From Paractinoplanes brasiliensis (GTDB lineage: Bacteria > Actinomycetota > Actinomycetes > Mycobacteriales > Micromonosporaceae), in assembly GCF_004362215.1 (NCBI RefSeq), contig NZ_SNWR01000001.1, forward strand, positions 124,001 through 188,000: 64,000 nucleotides of DNA, written 5' to 3'. Both the position numbers and the translations under genes were made by a program. The notes below the pieces were generated by a model, which saw only the letters and a list, made by a program, of their open reading frames with translations, was not told the DNA's origin and ran no database searches. Numbering within the stretch: position 1 is the stretch's first letter; the number at the start of each line of letters is the position of its first letter. Of this stretch, positions 29,758-38,112 are shown piece after piece.

Positions 29758-30766
29758 AGGGCAACAGGACAACCCGGGCCGGGACGCGGCCGGCCAGGAC
29801 GTCCTCGACGGCGTCGTTGATCTCGGCCAGCGGGCGCGTCTCGAGGAACACCCGGGTACGCCCGGCGGCGTGCAGCCGGAACACCTCGGCCAGGTCGGCC
29901 CGGGTCCCCACGATCGAGCCGATCACCTGGATGCCCTTGAGGACGGTCTGGAAGATCGGCAGCGACATCGCGTTGTCCTTGGGCAGCGACACCAGGATCA
30001 GCCGCCCGCCGCGGCGCAGCGACGCGTGCGCCTGCTCGAGCACCTTCGGGTCGGCGGCAAGCACGACAGCGACATCGGCGCCGCCCAGTGCCTCGATCGC
30101 GGCGACCGGGTCGGTGGTGGCGGCGTTGACGACGTGGGCCGCGCCGAGCTGCTTGGCCAGGGCCAGCTTCTCCTCGGTGACGTCGACCGCGATGGTCTCG
30201 CCGCCGAAGATCTGCGCGTACTGCTGGGCCAGGTGCCCGAGCCCGCCGATCCCGAAGATCGCGACCCGGTCTCCGGGGGTGACGCCGCCGACCTTGACCG
30301 CCTTGTACGTGGTGACCCCGGCGCAGGTCAGCGGGGCGGCCTCGACCGGTTCGATGCCGGCCGGCACAGCCACTGCGAAGCGGGCGTCGGCGATCAGGTA
30401 TTCGGCGTGCCCACCGTCGAGGGCGTAGCCGGTGTTGAGCTGGGCCTCGCACAGCGTTTCCCAGCCGGTGAGGCAGTACTCGCACGAGCCGCAGGCGTAC
30501 CCGAGCCACGGAACCGCGACCCGATCGCCGACGGCGTGCCCGGTGACGCCCGGACCGGCCTTCTCGACGATGCCGACACCCTCGTGACCGGGCACGAACG
30601 GCGGGGTGGGCTTGACCGGCCAGTCGCCGCGGGCGGCGTGGATGTCGGTGTGGCACAGGCCACTGGCCTCGATCCGGACCCGGACCTGCCCGGCGCCCGG
30701 CTCGGGAACCGGCACGTCCTTGACCTCCATCGGCTGGTCGAAACTGGTGACCACAGCTGCACGCAT
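29756..30766 (-). CDS. zinc-dependent alcohol dehydrogenase (AdhP type)
   Basis: A 336-residue medium-chain dehydrogenase. Catalytic zinc ligands are in ASGLCHTDIH and PGHEGVGIVEK. The structural zinc lobe has the four cysteines of CGSCEYCLTGWETLC. The NAD site is IFGIGGLGHLAQQYAQ, followed by the acidic residue of AVDVTEEK that prefers NAD over NADP. It would interconvert ethanol or other primary alcohols and aldehydes, regenerating NAD when respiration is limited. AGGAGG precedes ATG 30766. A DevR/DosR-like box 60 bases upstream and the neighbouring nar genes suggest induction under low oxygen. Confidence 0.93.
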   Translation of the reverse strand: MRAAVVTSFDQPMEVKDVPVPEPGAGQVRVRIEASGLCHTDIHAARGDWPVKPTPPFVPGHEGVGIVEKAGPGVTGHAVGDRVAVPWLGYACGSCEYCLTGWETLCEAQLNTGYALDGGHAEYLIADARFAVAVPAGIEPVEAAPLTCAGVTTYKAVKVGGVTPGDRVAIFGIGGLGHLAQQYAQIFGGETIAVDVTEEKLALAKQLGAAHVVNAATTDPVAAIEALGGADVAVVLAADPKVLEQAHASLRRGGRLILVSLPKDNAMSLPIFQTVLKGIQVIGSIVGTRADLAEVFRLHAAGRTRVFLETRPLAEINDAVEDVLAGRVPARVVLLP

Positions 30767-31153
30767 GACGTCCTCCTTTTGATCTCTGCCCCTTGAGCGT
30801 GGTCGGCAACGAAGCCCTGCCAGTAGGGCCGGAAGACCTGAACACCGCAGGAAGGGCGGACAGGGCAGCCCAGCCCCGATCCCCGCGCCGCACCGGCGTC
30901 ACCGTGCTGGTCACGGCCTTCTGCTGACGGGTGGTGGCCCGCCCCGCTTCGAGGCGGACGATCGCCACGCGAAACGGCGGGTTGGTCTCGCGACGCCGGA
31001 TCTGCCGCAGACGCCGTCGGTTGTGCCTCGCAGTTGCGAACGCTGTGGCGAGGGGACTCGTCAAGCCGCTCATGACCGATCGGCGGGAAACGGGACAGAA
31101 ACGCGTTATCACCGGTGTGCCCCGAAATGGGCTAGTACGGCAGCCGCCATTTG
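30767..31153. other. adh promoter region and spacer to the decayed island
   Basis: 387 bases without a supportable gene. The adh-proximal part holds AGGAGG and box D. The distal part (about 30900-31150) has frames open on both strands but mixed third positions and no recognisable product. CTAGT occurs at both 31133 and 31154, flanking the probable end of the IS701-like remnant. Confidence 0.35.
30826..30839. promoter_or_regulatory. DevR/DosR-like box D (adh)
   Basis: GGGCC-GGAA-GACCT, on the minus strand AGGTC-TTCC-GGCCC, an 8-of-10 match with a perfect GGCCC arm. Its near edge is 60 bases from the adh start codon. No second box at 22 bp is convincing. Confidence 0.45.
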
Positions 31154-31533
31154 CTAGTTGGCCAGGGAATACTCTCGGTTGAGTCGGGTGCGTTGGTGGA
31201 ACCAGCGTGCTCGGGCCTGGTGGCGGCGTCGCCAGTTGCGCCAGTGGGTGTCGTGGTCGGCGGGTTTCGGCCGGTGCCAGGTGTGGCGAGTAGACGTGCG
31301 GTCTCGGGGATGGTCAGCGGGATCATGCCGGGCTCGGCCGGTGGCCGCTGATCGGGTGTGTTCGGTGCCGGGGCTTGGGTGTCGGTGCGGGTCTTGAGGC
31401 TGGCGGCGACGATCGCGCAGATGGCCAGGGCGGTCATGACCAGCACGGTGTGCCGGGTGATCGCGGTGTGTAGCCGGGCTTGGCATTGGTCGAGGCCGAA
31501 GGAGTTCGTGTCCGTAAAGCTGTTGTTCGCCAT
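31154..31533 (-). pseudogene. IS701-family transposase C-terminal remnant, frameshifted
   Basis: The upstream frame contains GLDQCQARLHTAITRHTVLVM, then PGMIPLTIPETARLLA. The tail HWRNWRRRHQARARWFHQRT followed by RLNREYSLAN is read in a different frame and ends at TAG 31156-31154. Together these two frames match, from memory, the C-terminal third of IS701-type transposases. The catalytic N-terminal part is absent and there is at least one frameshift near 31260, so the element cannot move by itself. It marks the left edge of a region of broken genes. Confidence 0.65.
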
Positions 31534-32057
31534 GTTCGATCATGAAAGCCGAGATGATCAGCGGCCGATCGTCCGGGATGATCAGCAGACGGTCCCAGAC
31601 CATCGGCGGACGTCCCGGACGTCCCGGAGATCGTCCGGCAGCGCGGAGGGGACGATGCGGCGCCGTCCGCGACCGGTCGGGCCGACCGGCCCGCCGACCC
31701 GACAGCGAGCCGCGCCGCCCGCACCCGCGCCGGGCGGCACCGGGGCGCCCGGCCGTCCCGGTGGCACCTGTCGATGCGCGCACCGTGGCGCACCTGATCC
31801 CGGCGGCGCGGGCGGCCCGCGCCACTCTCGCCGAGACCAGCCTGTCGCTGAACCAGATGCCCGACCAACGCGGCGGTGTCCCACAACTGCGGACCGGACT
31901 CAGAACGACCCTGCATCCACCTATTATCGATCAAACCCGATTAAAGCGGGAGAACGGCACGCCGGATTGTTCAGTGGTCTCCTAGCGGCCACTCGGGCTC
32001 ATCCTGCCAACGAGGAGGCCGCCGACCTGGTACGTCGCATTGTTACCCTTCGAGGGG
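31534..32057. other. gene-poor spacer inside the decayed island
   Basis: Over 500 bases with no supportable intact gene. A plus-strand stretch near 31760-31870 reads DARTVAHLIPAARAARATLA and looks protein-like, but it has no start and its family is uncertain (possibly the end of a DUF2637-type plasmid protein). Short direct repeats of GGACGTCCC occur near 31608-31632. A/T content rises around 31520-31570 and 31915-31945, unlike the neighbouring genes. Confidence 0.35.
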
Positions 32058-32975
32058 ATGACGAGCGAGGCAACATCGCCCCAGGGGCGAATTACGGACA
32101 GGCGGCTGCGCACCGTGCTTGATGGCGTGCGGAAGGTTGCTCATGTCGACGTACGTGACGCGCAGTTGCTGAAGTTCACCAATAACGCCGTATTCTCCCT
32201 CCCCCACGCAGGCGTCGTCGTACGCATCGCAGGTTCAGCAACCATGAGCGCGCGGGTCGGGAAAGTCATTCAGGTCGCACGGTGGCTACAGCGCGGCGGC
32301 GTACCCGCGGTACGGCTTCTCGATCAAGAACAACCTCTGATCGTCGACGGTCTCCACGTGACGTTGTGGGACGAGGTTCCAGAGACCGGCGTAACTCCAA
32401 CGGGCTCCGACCTCGCAGTGATCCTTCAGCGTTGGCATCAGCTCGACCCGCCAGAGGACAACCTGCCTGGCTGGGCTCCGATGGCTGAGATCCGCAGCCG
32501 CCTGGCCGAGCCGGATGGGGTAAGCGACGACGACCTGGCATACCTGCGGGACGAGTGCGATCGGATCGAAGATCAGCTTCCTGGCCTCCCATACGAGCTA
32601 CCCCACGGTCCGATTCACGGCGATGCCTTCATGGGCAACGTGATCGGCGGTGAAGCCGGACCGGTGATCTGCGACTTCGACTCAAGCTGCGACGGACCGC
32701 GAGAGTGGGACCTCGTGCCGCTCGCCGTCGGCAAGCTGCGCTTCAACTACCCGGTCGACGACTACGGCGCCTTGGCCCGCCAGTATGGATTTGACGTACT
32801 CCGATGGCCAGGCTTTCCAATCCTGCGTCGACTACGAGAGCTTAAGCTCGTCACCAGTTTGGTCCCGGTACTTGGGAGCCGTCCGGTACTGCGCCCGCAG
32901 TGGCAGACACGAATGGACAGCTACCGCGGCGGAGACCAGACGACCCGCTGGTCCACCTACGTGCGAGCCGCCTGA
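32058..32975 (+). CDS. aminoglycoside phosphotransferase-family kinase
   Basis: A 305-residue APH/choline-kinase-fold protein. The Brenner-type catalytic motif is PHGPIHGDAFMGNVI (HGD with a downstream Asn) and the metal site is VICDFDSSCDGPREWDL. An N-terminal lobe (FTNNAVFSLPHAGVVVRIAG) supplies the nucleotide loop. It may phosphorylate an antibiotic, an amino alcohol or an unknown metabolite. ATG 32058 is chosen because TACCCT lies 8 bases upstream, fitting a leaderless start, although GAGGGG directly abuts the ATG. It sits among pseudogenes and has more A/T-ending codons than genes outside the island, suggesting acquisition by transfer. Confidence 0.8.
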   Translation: MTSEATSPQGRITDRRLRTVLDGVRKVAHVDVRDAQLLKFTNNAVFSLPHAGVVVRIAGSATMSARVGKVIQVARWLQRGGVPAVRLLDQEQPLIVDGLHVTLWDEVPETGVTPTGSDLAVILQRWHQLDPPEDNLPGWAPMAEIRSRLAEPDGVSDDDLAYLRDECDRIEDQLPGLPYELPHGPIHGDAFMGNVIGGEAGPVICDFDSSCDGPREWDLVPLAVGKLRFNYPVDDYGALARQYGFDVLRWPGFPILRRLRELKLVTSLVPVLGSRPVLRPQWQTRMDSYRGGDQTTRWSTYVRAA

Positions 32976-33180
32976 ACGAGTAGCAAAGCTTCGCTGGCGG
33001 TACAGGTTTTGGGCAGGCCAGTCGTGACTCGCTCGCCCCGCCGGCGCCGAGGCAGCCGTCCGGGCTGGCGCAGCCCAACGCCCAACCACCAACCTGCGGC
33101 CTGCCGGTAACGCTGTCGTGCGCCGCAAGCCACAGGTCATTCGCTGACCATGTCCTGCCAATCAGCGACGCAAGGTCGTC
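32976..33180. other. spacer after the phosphotransferase gene
   Basis: About 205 bases with frames on both strands but no recognisable product. It may contain the eroded N-terminal part of the regulator fragment that follows. Confidence 0.3.
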
Positions 33181-33670
33181 AGCGGCCACCTGCGGCCTGC
33201 TTGCAGGACGAGCCCAGGCCCTCTCACTCGAAGGAAGGCACCAAGAAGCAATTGTTACAGTGCAGCAATTGGGGGATGTCGTCGAACGTCTTCCTGGCTC
33301 TGTTCTTGACGACGTCAAGTCACTCTGGGGTTGGCCAGAGCATCGACTACGCCACACCGAGGCCTGGGTATTCGGACACGCAGGAGATCTTGTACGGGCT
33401 ACCCAGGCGCAGGAGAGAGCTGTTGACCTCTACCCAGCTGAGATGACTCGGCTGAGCTCACAAGTGCAACTTCACCACGCCGCAGCACTCATCCGTAGCG
33501 GCCACATCCCCGACGGCCTACGCCAAGCAGCAGACGTGCTCGACGAGCTGCCCTCTGACCAGCACAACGAGCTGTTGCGCACGGTCGCGCGACAGGTCGT
33601 CGAAGCCGTACCAACGACGGAGCGTCGTCGACCGACCTACCGGGAGCTCGCTGAACGCGTAGACCTCTAG
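33181..33670 (+). pseudogene. C-terminal TPR-like part of an XRE-family regulator
   Basis: In one frame the sequence gives LLAGRAQALSLEGRHQEAIV, GWPEHRLRHTEAWVFGHAGD and YPAEMTRLSSQVQLHHAAAL. These match, from memory, the helical C-terminal half of actinobacterial helix-turn-helix regulators of about 400 residues. There is no helix-turn-helix upstream in frame, and no start codon or ribosome binding site at the natural domain edge (GTG 33260 lies mid-helix). A separate XRE-like helix-turn-helix without a C-terminal half lies about 540 bases downstream. Confidence 0.6.
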
Positions 33671-33680
33671 ATTCAAGGAC

Positions 33681-34231
33681 ATGACCACTTATAGCTACCT
33701 TGTCGGAGCGTCCGCCGATCCGGTGTCCAGCGAGCTGGTCGATCTCTATGCCACGGTCTACGCCGAGCCCCCTACGAAGAAGGTCCTGAGCAGGTCGAAG
33801 GTTTCCGTACACGCATGCTCGAGGACACCTCGCGCGCCGGGTTCACCTTGGTCACGGCGCGAACAAATGATCAACTCGTCGGAGCGGCATTCGGCTGGAC
33901 GATGCCGGCCGGGACCTGGTGGTCGCGAGCGGACGCACAGCCCAGCCGGGATGTCCTCGACGCCGACAAGTTCGCTGTCATGGAGTGGATCGTCCGACCC
34001 GACCGGCGAGGCAAAGGCATAGGCGCCCAGCTCATTCGCCGGCTTCTCACGGGCCGCCCGGAGTCCTACGCGACCCTCGCCTCCGATCCCCGCTCTGAGG
34101 CGCGAGAGATCTATGAACGGGCAGGCTGGCGACAGGTAGCGCGAACAACTCTCACGTGGGGACCCGCCATGGACCTGCTCGTCATCAACCTGCCCCTGAG
34201 TATCACGGACGGTGACAGAACCGCTGGATGA
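33681..34231 (+). pseudogene. GNAT acetyltransferase disrupted by a 1-base frameshift
   Basis: The first frame starts MTTYSYLVGASADPVSSELV and runs to YATVYAEPP. The continuation YEEGPEQVEGFRTRMLEDTS and the acetyl-CoA loop VRPDRRGKGIGAQLIRRLL are in the next frame, ending at 34231. The break lies at a run of five C (33768-33772) where six would restore GAG CCC CCC TAC GAA. The repaired protein would be about 184 residues. This may be a real mutation, a sequencing error or a slippage site. Translation of the second frame alone from ATG 33815 is possible but would lack the first strand and helix. Confidence 0.7.
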
Positions 34232-34400
34232 TTCTTCAAGCGTTGCCAGTGACTATGCCACGATCTTGCGTTTCTCCCGGCTCGCCGCCGGGCTGACCCT
34301 CGACCAGCTCGCCGCAGCCAGCGGCTACTCGGCGTCGACTTTGTCGCGGTTGGCTGCGCAGGACACACGTGAGGACAGGACGAGGACCCGGCTGGTGACC
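34212..34400 (+). pseudogene. XRE helix-turn-helix fragment
   Basis: From GTG 34212 the frame gives ATILRFSRLAAGLTLDQLAA and SGYSASTLSRLAAQ, a typical XRE helix-turn-helix. It then loses any recognisable content and overlaps the end of cydC antisense. The GTG overlaps the GNAT remnant's end by 20 bases. It appears to be the N-terminal part of a regulator whose remainder is gone. Confidence 0.55.
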
Positions 34401-34459
34401 GGCGCTCGAGCCCGCGGTGGCCCTGGCCAGTGGTATCGGCTGAGCGCGTACGCCTGTCC

Positions 34460-36118
34460 TCAGGCCGGCACGGCGATGCGTGGCCGGGTCAGGTCCACCA
34501 CCTCGTCGACCCGGCCGGCGATGTCCGTGCGGTGGGTGATGATCAGGACGGTGCGGTTGCCGGCGGCGGCGAGCAGGTCGTCGAGGAGGGCGGCGGCCGT
34601 TTCGTCGTCGAGGTGTTCGGTCGGCTCGTCGAGGATGAGGACCTCGAAGCCGCCGAGCAGGGCGCGGGCCAGGGCAAGACGGCGGCGCTGACCGCCGGAC
34701 AGTTCGCGGCCGTGTTCGCCGACCAGGGTTTCCAGGCCCTCGGGGAGGGTGGTGACCCAGTCGAGAAGGCGAGCCTCGGCGAGGGCGTCACGCAGTTGCT
34801 CGTCGGTGGCGCCGGGGCGGGCGATCCTCAGGTTCGCGGCGATCGTGGTGTCGAAGAGGTACGCGTCCTCGGGCAGGTAGCCGACAATCCGGCGGACCCT
34901 TTCGGGGGCGATGCGGCGCAGGTCGACGCCGTCGAGGGTGACCCGACCGGCGGTGGGGTCGAGGAAGCGGACCAGCAGCGCGGCGACGGTGCTCTTGCCG
35001 CTGCCGCTCGGCCCGACCAGCGCGACCCGAGCGCCCGGTGGCAGGTCGAGGTCGACGTTGTGCAGCACGGTGCGGCCCGGGGTCCAGGCGGCGTCGACTG
35101 CCTCAAGGCGGAGCGTGTGCGGGCCGTCGGGAATCTCGACCGGCGTCGTGGGCGTGGTGATCCGTGCGGGGGTGGCGAGCACGTCGGCCAGCCGGCGCAG
35201 CGACGCGCGGGCGGCGGCGAAGTGCTGGGCCGCGGCGGGCAGGCCGCCCACGGTCTCGAACACCGCGAGCGGGGTCAGCACGACGACGGCCAGCAGTTCG
35301 CCGTCGAGGGCGCCCGAGCGGACCGCGTACGCGCCGGCGGCCAGACCCACGAGCAGGCAGAGGCCGGTGGCCAGGGTGGTGACCGCGGCGGAGACCCCGG
35401 CCATGGCGCTGGAGCGTTGTTCGGCCTGGCGCAACCGGGCGTCGGTGTCGGCGAGACTGGCGAGACGGGGACCGGTCGCGCCGTACGCGAGCAGGTCGGG
35501 CAGGCCGTGCAGCAGGTCGGTCGTGCCGGTGGCGAGCTCGGCGCGCAGCGGGGCGAGCCGTCCGTCGGCGCGGCGGCCGGCCCGCGCCTGCAGGATCGGA
35601 ACGACCATGCCGACCAGCAGGATTCCGGCGGCGAGGGCGAGGCCGGCGGGTTTCGAGTACGCGCCGACCAGCACCACCGAGCCGAGGCCGACCAGGGTGG
35701 CGACGGCGTACGGCAGCACGACCCGGGTCAGCATGTCGAGCACCGCGTCCACGTCGGCGGCGAGGCGCCGAGCGAGGTCGGCCCGGCGGTAACCGGCCAG
35801 CCCGGCCGGGGCGAGCTCGGCGAGGCGGGTGAAGATGCGCGCCCGGAGGCGGCCGAGGACCCGCAGCGCGGCGTCGTGACCGGCCAGCCGTTCGACGTAG
35901 CGCAGCACGCCGCGGCTGAGGCCGAACGCGCGCACCGCCACGATGGCGACCATGAGGTGCAGCACCGGCGGGTGCAGGGCGGCCCGCGAGATCAGCCACG
36001 CGGAGACGGCCATCAGCCCGACCGCCGCGCCGGCCGCTCCCGCCCCGGCGAGGACGGCCAGCGCCAGCCCACCGGAGGCGGGGGCGGCCGCGCTGCGAAG
36101 AAGACGGAACCAGCTCAT
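34460..36118 (-). CDS. cydC: ABC exporter for cytochrome bd assembly, CydC half
   Basis: A 552-residue type IV ABC half-transporter: six membrane helices in about 1-300, then the ATPase with Walker A GPSGSGKST, signature LSGGQRRRLALARALL, Walker B VLILDEPTEHLDDET and switch His in IITHRTD. CydDC exports glutathione or cysteine and is needed to assemble bd oxidase. The membrane half keeps the CydC-type GLSRGVLRYVERLAGHDAALR segment. ATG 36118 overlaps the cydD stop (ATGA). Last gene of cydABDC. Transcription runs toward the decayed island; no terminator hairpin was noticed. Confidence 0.92.
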   Translation of the reverse strand: MSWFRLLRSAAAPASGGLALAVLAGAGAAGAAVGLMAVSAWLISRAALHPPVLHLMVAIVAVRAFGLSRGVLRYVERLAGHDAALRVLGRLRARIFTRLAELAPAGLAGYRRADLARRLAADVDAVLDMLTRVVLPYAVATLVGLGSVVLVGAYSKPAGLALAAGILLVGMVVPILQARAGRRADGRLAPLRAELATGTTDLLHGLPDLLAYGATGPRLASLADTDARLRQAEQRSSAMAGVSAAVTTLATGLCLLVGLAAGAYAVRSGALDGELLAVVVLTPLAVFETVGGLPAAAQHFAAARASLRRLADVLATPARITTPTTPVEIPDGPHTLRLEAVDAAWTPGRTVLHNVDLDLPPGARVALVGPSGSGKSTVAALLVRFLDPTAGRVTLDGVDLRRIAPERVRRIVGYLPEDAYLFDTTIAANLRIARPGATDEQLRDALAEARLLDWVTTLPEGLETLVGEHGRELSGGQRRRLALARALLGGFEVLILDEPTEHLDDETAAALLDDLLAAAGNRTVLIITHRTDIAGRVDEVVDLTRPRIAVPA

Positions 36119-38112
36119 CGCACGACCTCCGACGGCACGAGACGATCATCCGCGGGCGGCACAGCAGCGGCATCCGCCGGCAGCACGCGACCCGCGTCCG
36201 GCGGAAGCGGGACTGGCGGCGCGGCTCGATCGTCAGCAGGCGGCACGACAGCAGCAACGGGCCGCAAGAGGGGCGCGGCCGGCGACGACGCCGGGGTGAG
36301 GTTGATGACGCGGTCGGCGAGGGCGATCAGTTCCGAGCGGTGGGCGGCCATGATGACCGTACGGCCGTGGGCGAGCCGCCGGATCGCTGCCATGACCTCG
36401 TCGGCGGTGTCGGTGTCCAGGTTGGCCGTGGGTTCGTCGAGCAGGACGATCGGCGCGTCGCGCAGGAACGCGCGGGCCAGGGCGAGACGCTGGCGCTGAC
36501 CGGCCGACAGCCCGGCGCCGTCGTCGCCCAGCACGGTGTCGTAGCCGTGCGGCAGCGCGGCGATGAACCCGTCAGCACCGGCGAGCGAAGCGGCAGACGC
36601 AACGTCGACGCCGGCGAGTGAGCCCGCGGACGCGACGTCAACGGCCGTGACCGAAGCCGCGCGAACACCGTCGACGCCCCCGTCCGGAGCAGCGGAAGCA
36701 TCGTCGACACCGGCGCGTGGGGCTTTCAACAGCGAGTCCGCAGTGGTGGGGGCGGCGGTCGGAGCCGGGATGGTAGGAGCGGCCGTGAAGCAGTGCGCGA
36801 ATGCCGTCGGCGGCGAAGGCAGGGAAACCGGCTCGGCGCCGAGGGTGACGTTCTCGCGTACGGTGCCTGCGAACAGGTACGGCCGCTGCGGCACCCAGGC
36901 GAGAGCCGACCGCCACGCCGCCGGGTCGACGTCAGCGAGGTCAGTGCCGCCGACGGTGACCCGGCCGCGGTCGGGAGTGGCGAAGCCGAGCAGCACGTTC
37001 AGGGCCGTGGACTTGCCGCACCCGCTCGGCCCGGTCAGCGCGACGACCTCACCGGGCGCGATCGTGGCGGTCAGGCGCAGCGCCTCCCGGTCGCGGTAGC
37101 GCACCACCACGTCGTCGAAGGCGATCACCCCGTACGGGACGGGGGCGGAGCCCGCGGCGGGAACCGGGGTCTCCAGCAGAGCGAAGGCCTCCTCGGCGGC
37201 GGCCAGGCCCTCGGCGCTTGCGTGGTAGTGCGCGCCCACTTGCCGCAGCGGCAGGTACGCCTCGGGGGCCAGGATCAGCACGAGCAGCGCGGTGGTCAGG
37301 TCGAGGTTGCCGGAGACCAGGCGCAGGCCGATGCCGACCGCGACCAGCGCCACCGACAGCGTGGCCAGCAGTTCCAGAACCAGCGAGGAGAGGAACGCGA
37401 CCCGCAGCGTGCGCATGGTGAGCCGGCGCTGCTCGTTGCTGACCCGCCGGATCGTGGCCGCCTGAGCCCCGGCCCGGCCGAAGATCTTCAGCGTGGTCAG
37501 CCCGGCGACCACGTCGAGGAAGTGGTGCGACAGGCGGCCGAGCAGGCGGAACTGGCGGCGGTTGGCCGCCTCGGTGTGCAGCCCGACCAGCGCCATGAAG
37601 ATCGGGATGAGTGGCAGGGTCAGCACGATGGTGACAGTCGCGGTCAGGTCGGCGGGGAGCAGCCGGGCCAGCACGACCGCCGGGACGAGCGCGGCGAGCA
37701 CCAGTTGGGGCAGGTAGCGGGCGAAGTAGGCGTCCAGGGCGTCGAGGCCCCGGGTGATCAGCGTGGTGACCGCCCCGGTGCCGGGCGCCCGGCCGGGGCC
37801 GAGCGCCGCCAGGTGGGCCAGCAGGCGTCCACGCAGTTCGCTTTTCACGGCGGCGGACGAGCGGGCGGCGACGGCCTCCTGCGCCCACGCCACGACGGAC
37901 CGGCCGGCGATCACGGCGGCCAGCGCGAGCAGCGTCGGCGTCAGCTCACCGAGGTCGGCGCCGTCGAGGAACACCGCGGTGATCCCGTACGCGAGAAGGG
38001 TGGCCTGCGCGACGATCAGCCCGGCCAGGACCACCCCGAGCACGACCGTGGCGGCCAGGAACCAGCGGGCGCTCCTGGCATGGCGCAGCAGCCGTGGGTC
38101 GAGGGGCTTCAC
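36115..38112 (-). CDS. cydD: ABC exporter for cytochrome bd assembly, CydD half, with repeat insertion
   Basis: A 665-residue partner of CydC. Six membrane helices are followed by the ATPase: Walker A GPSGCGKST, Q-loop WVPQRPYLFAGTVRENV, signature LSAGQRQRLALARAFL, Walker B IVLLDEPTANLDTDT, switch His in MAAHRSEL. Between Q-loop and signature there is an Ala/Val/Asp-rich insertion of roughly 60 residues built of 11-residue repeats (such as GVDVASAASLA), absent from ordinary CydD proteins. The C-terminal 45 residues are Pro/Ala-rich, with VPPADDR twice. GTG 38112 overlaps the cydB stop (GTGA). All catalytic motifs are intact, so it is likely functional. Confidence 0.9.
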   Translation of the reverse strand: MKPLDPRLLRHARSARWFLAATVVLGVVLAGLIVAQATLLAYGITAVFLDGADLGELTPTLLALAAVIAGRSVVAWAQEAVAARSSAAVKSELRGRLLAHLAALGPGRAPGTGAVTTLITRGLDALDAYFARYLPQLVLAALVPAVVLARLLPADLTATVTIVLTLPLIPIFMALVGLHTEAANRRQFRLLGRLSHHFLDVVAGLTTLKIFGRAGAQAATIRRVSNEQRRLTMRTLRVAFLSSLVLELLATLSVALVAVGIGLRLVSGNLDLTTALLVLILAPEAYLPLRQVGAHYHASAEGLAAAEEAFALLETPVPAAGSAPVPYGVIAFDDVVVRYRDREALRLTATIAPGEVVALTGPSGCGKSTALNVLLGFATPDRGRVTVGGTDLADVDPAAWRSALAWVPQRPYLFAGTVRENVTLGAEPVSLPSPPTAFAHCFTAAPTIPAPTAAPTTADSLLKAPRAGVDDASAAPDGGVDGVRAASVTAVDVASAGSLAGVDVASAASLAGADGFIAALPHGYDTVLGDDGAGLSAGQRQRLALARAFLRDAPIVLLDEPTANLDTDTADEVMAAIRRLAHGRTVIMAAHRSELIALADRVINLTPASSPAAPLLRPVAAVVPPADDRAAPPVPLPPDAGRVLPADAAAVPPADDRLVPSEVVR
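36571..36712 (-). repeat. ~33-bp (11-residue) tandem repeats inside cydD
   Basis: Four degenerate units ending in GTCGAC/GTCAAC/GTCGAC-like sequence follow each other at about 33-base spacing. Translated on the minus strand they read GVDDASAAPDG, GVDGVRAASVT, AVDVASAGSLA and GVDVASAASLA, and run into the native GADGFIAALP. Confidence 0.75.

Noticed and set aside
30931..31182. Arg-rich plus-strand frame after adh
   Set aside because: Mixed third positions, no ribosome binding site and no recognisable family.
31542..31985. 147-codon plus-strand frame in the decayed island
   Set aside because: Arg/Pro/Ala-rich with no start signal; only a short internal segment looks protein-like, so it was noted as spacer content rather than called.
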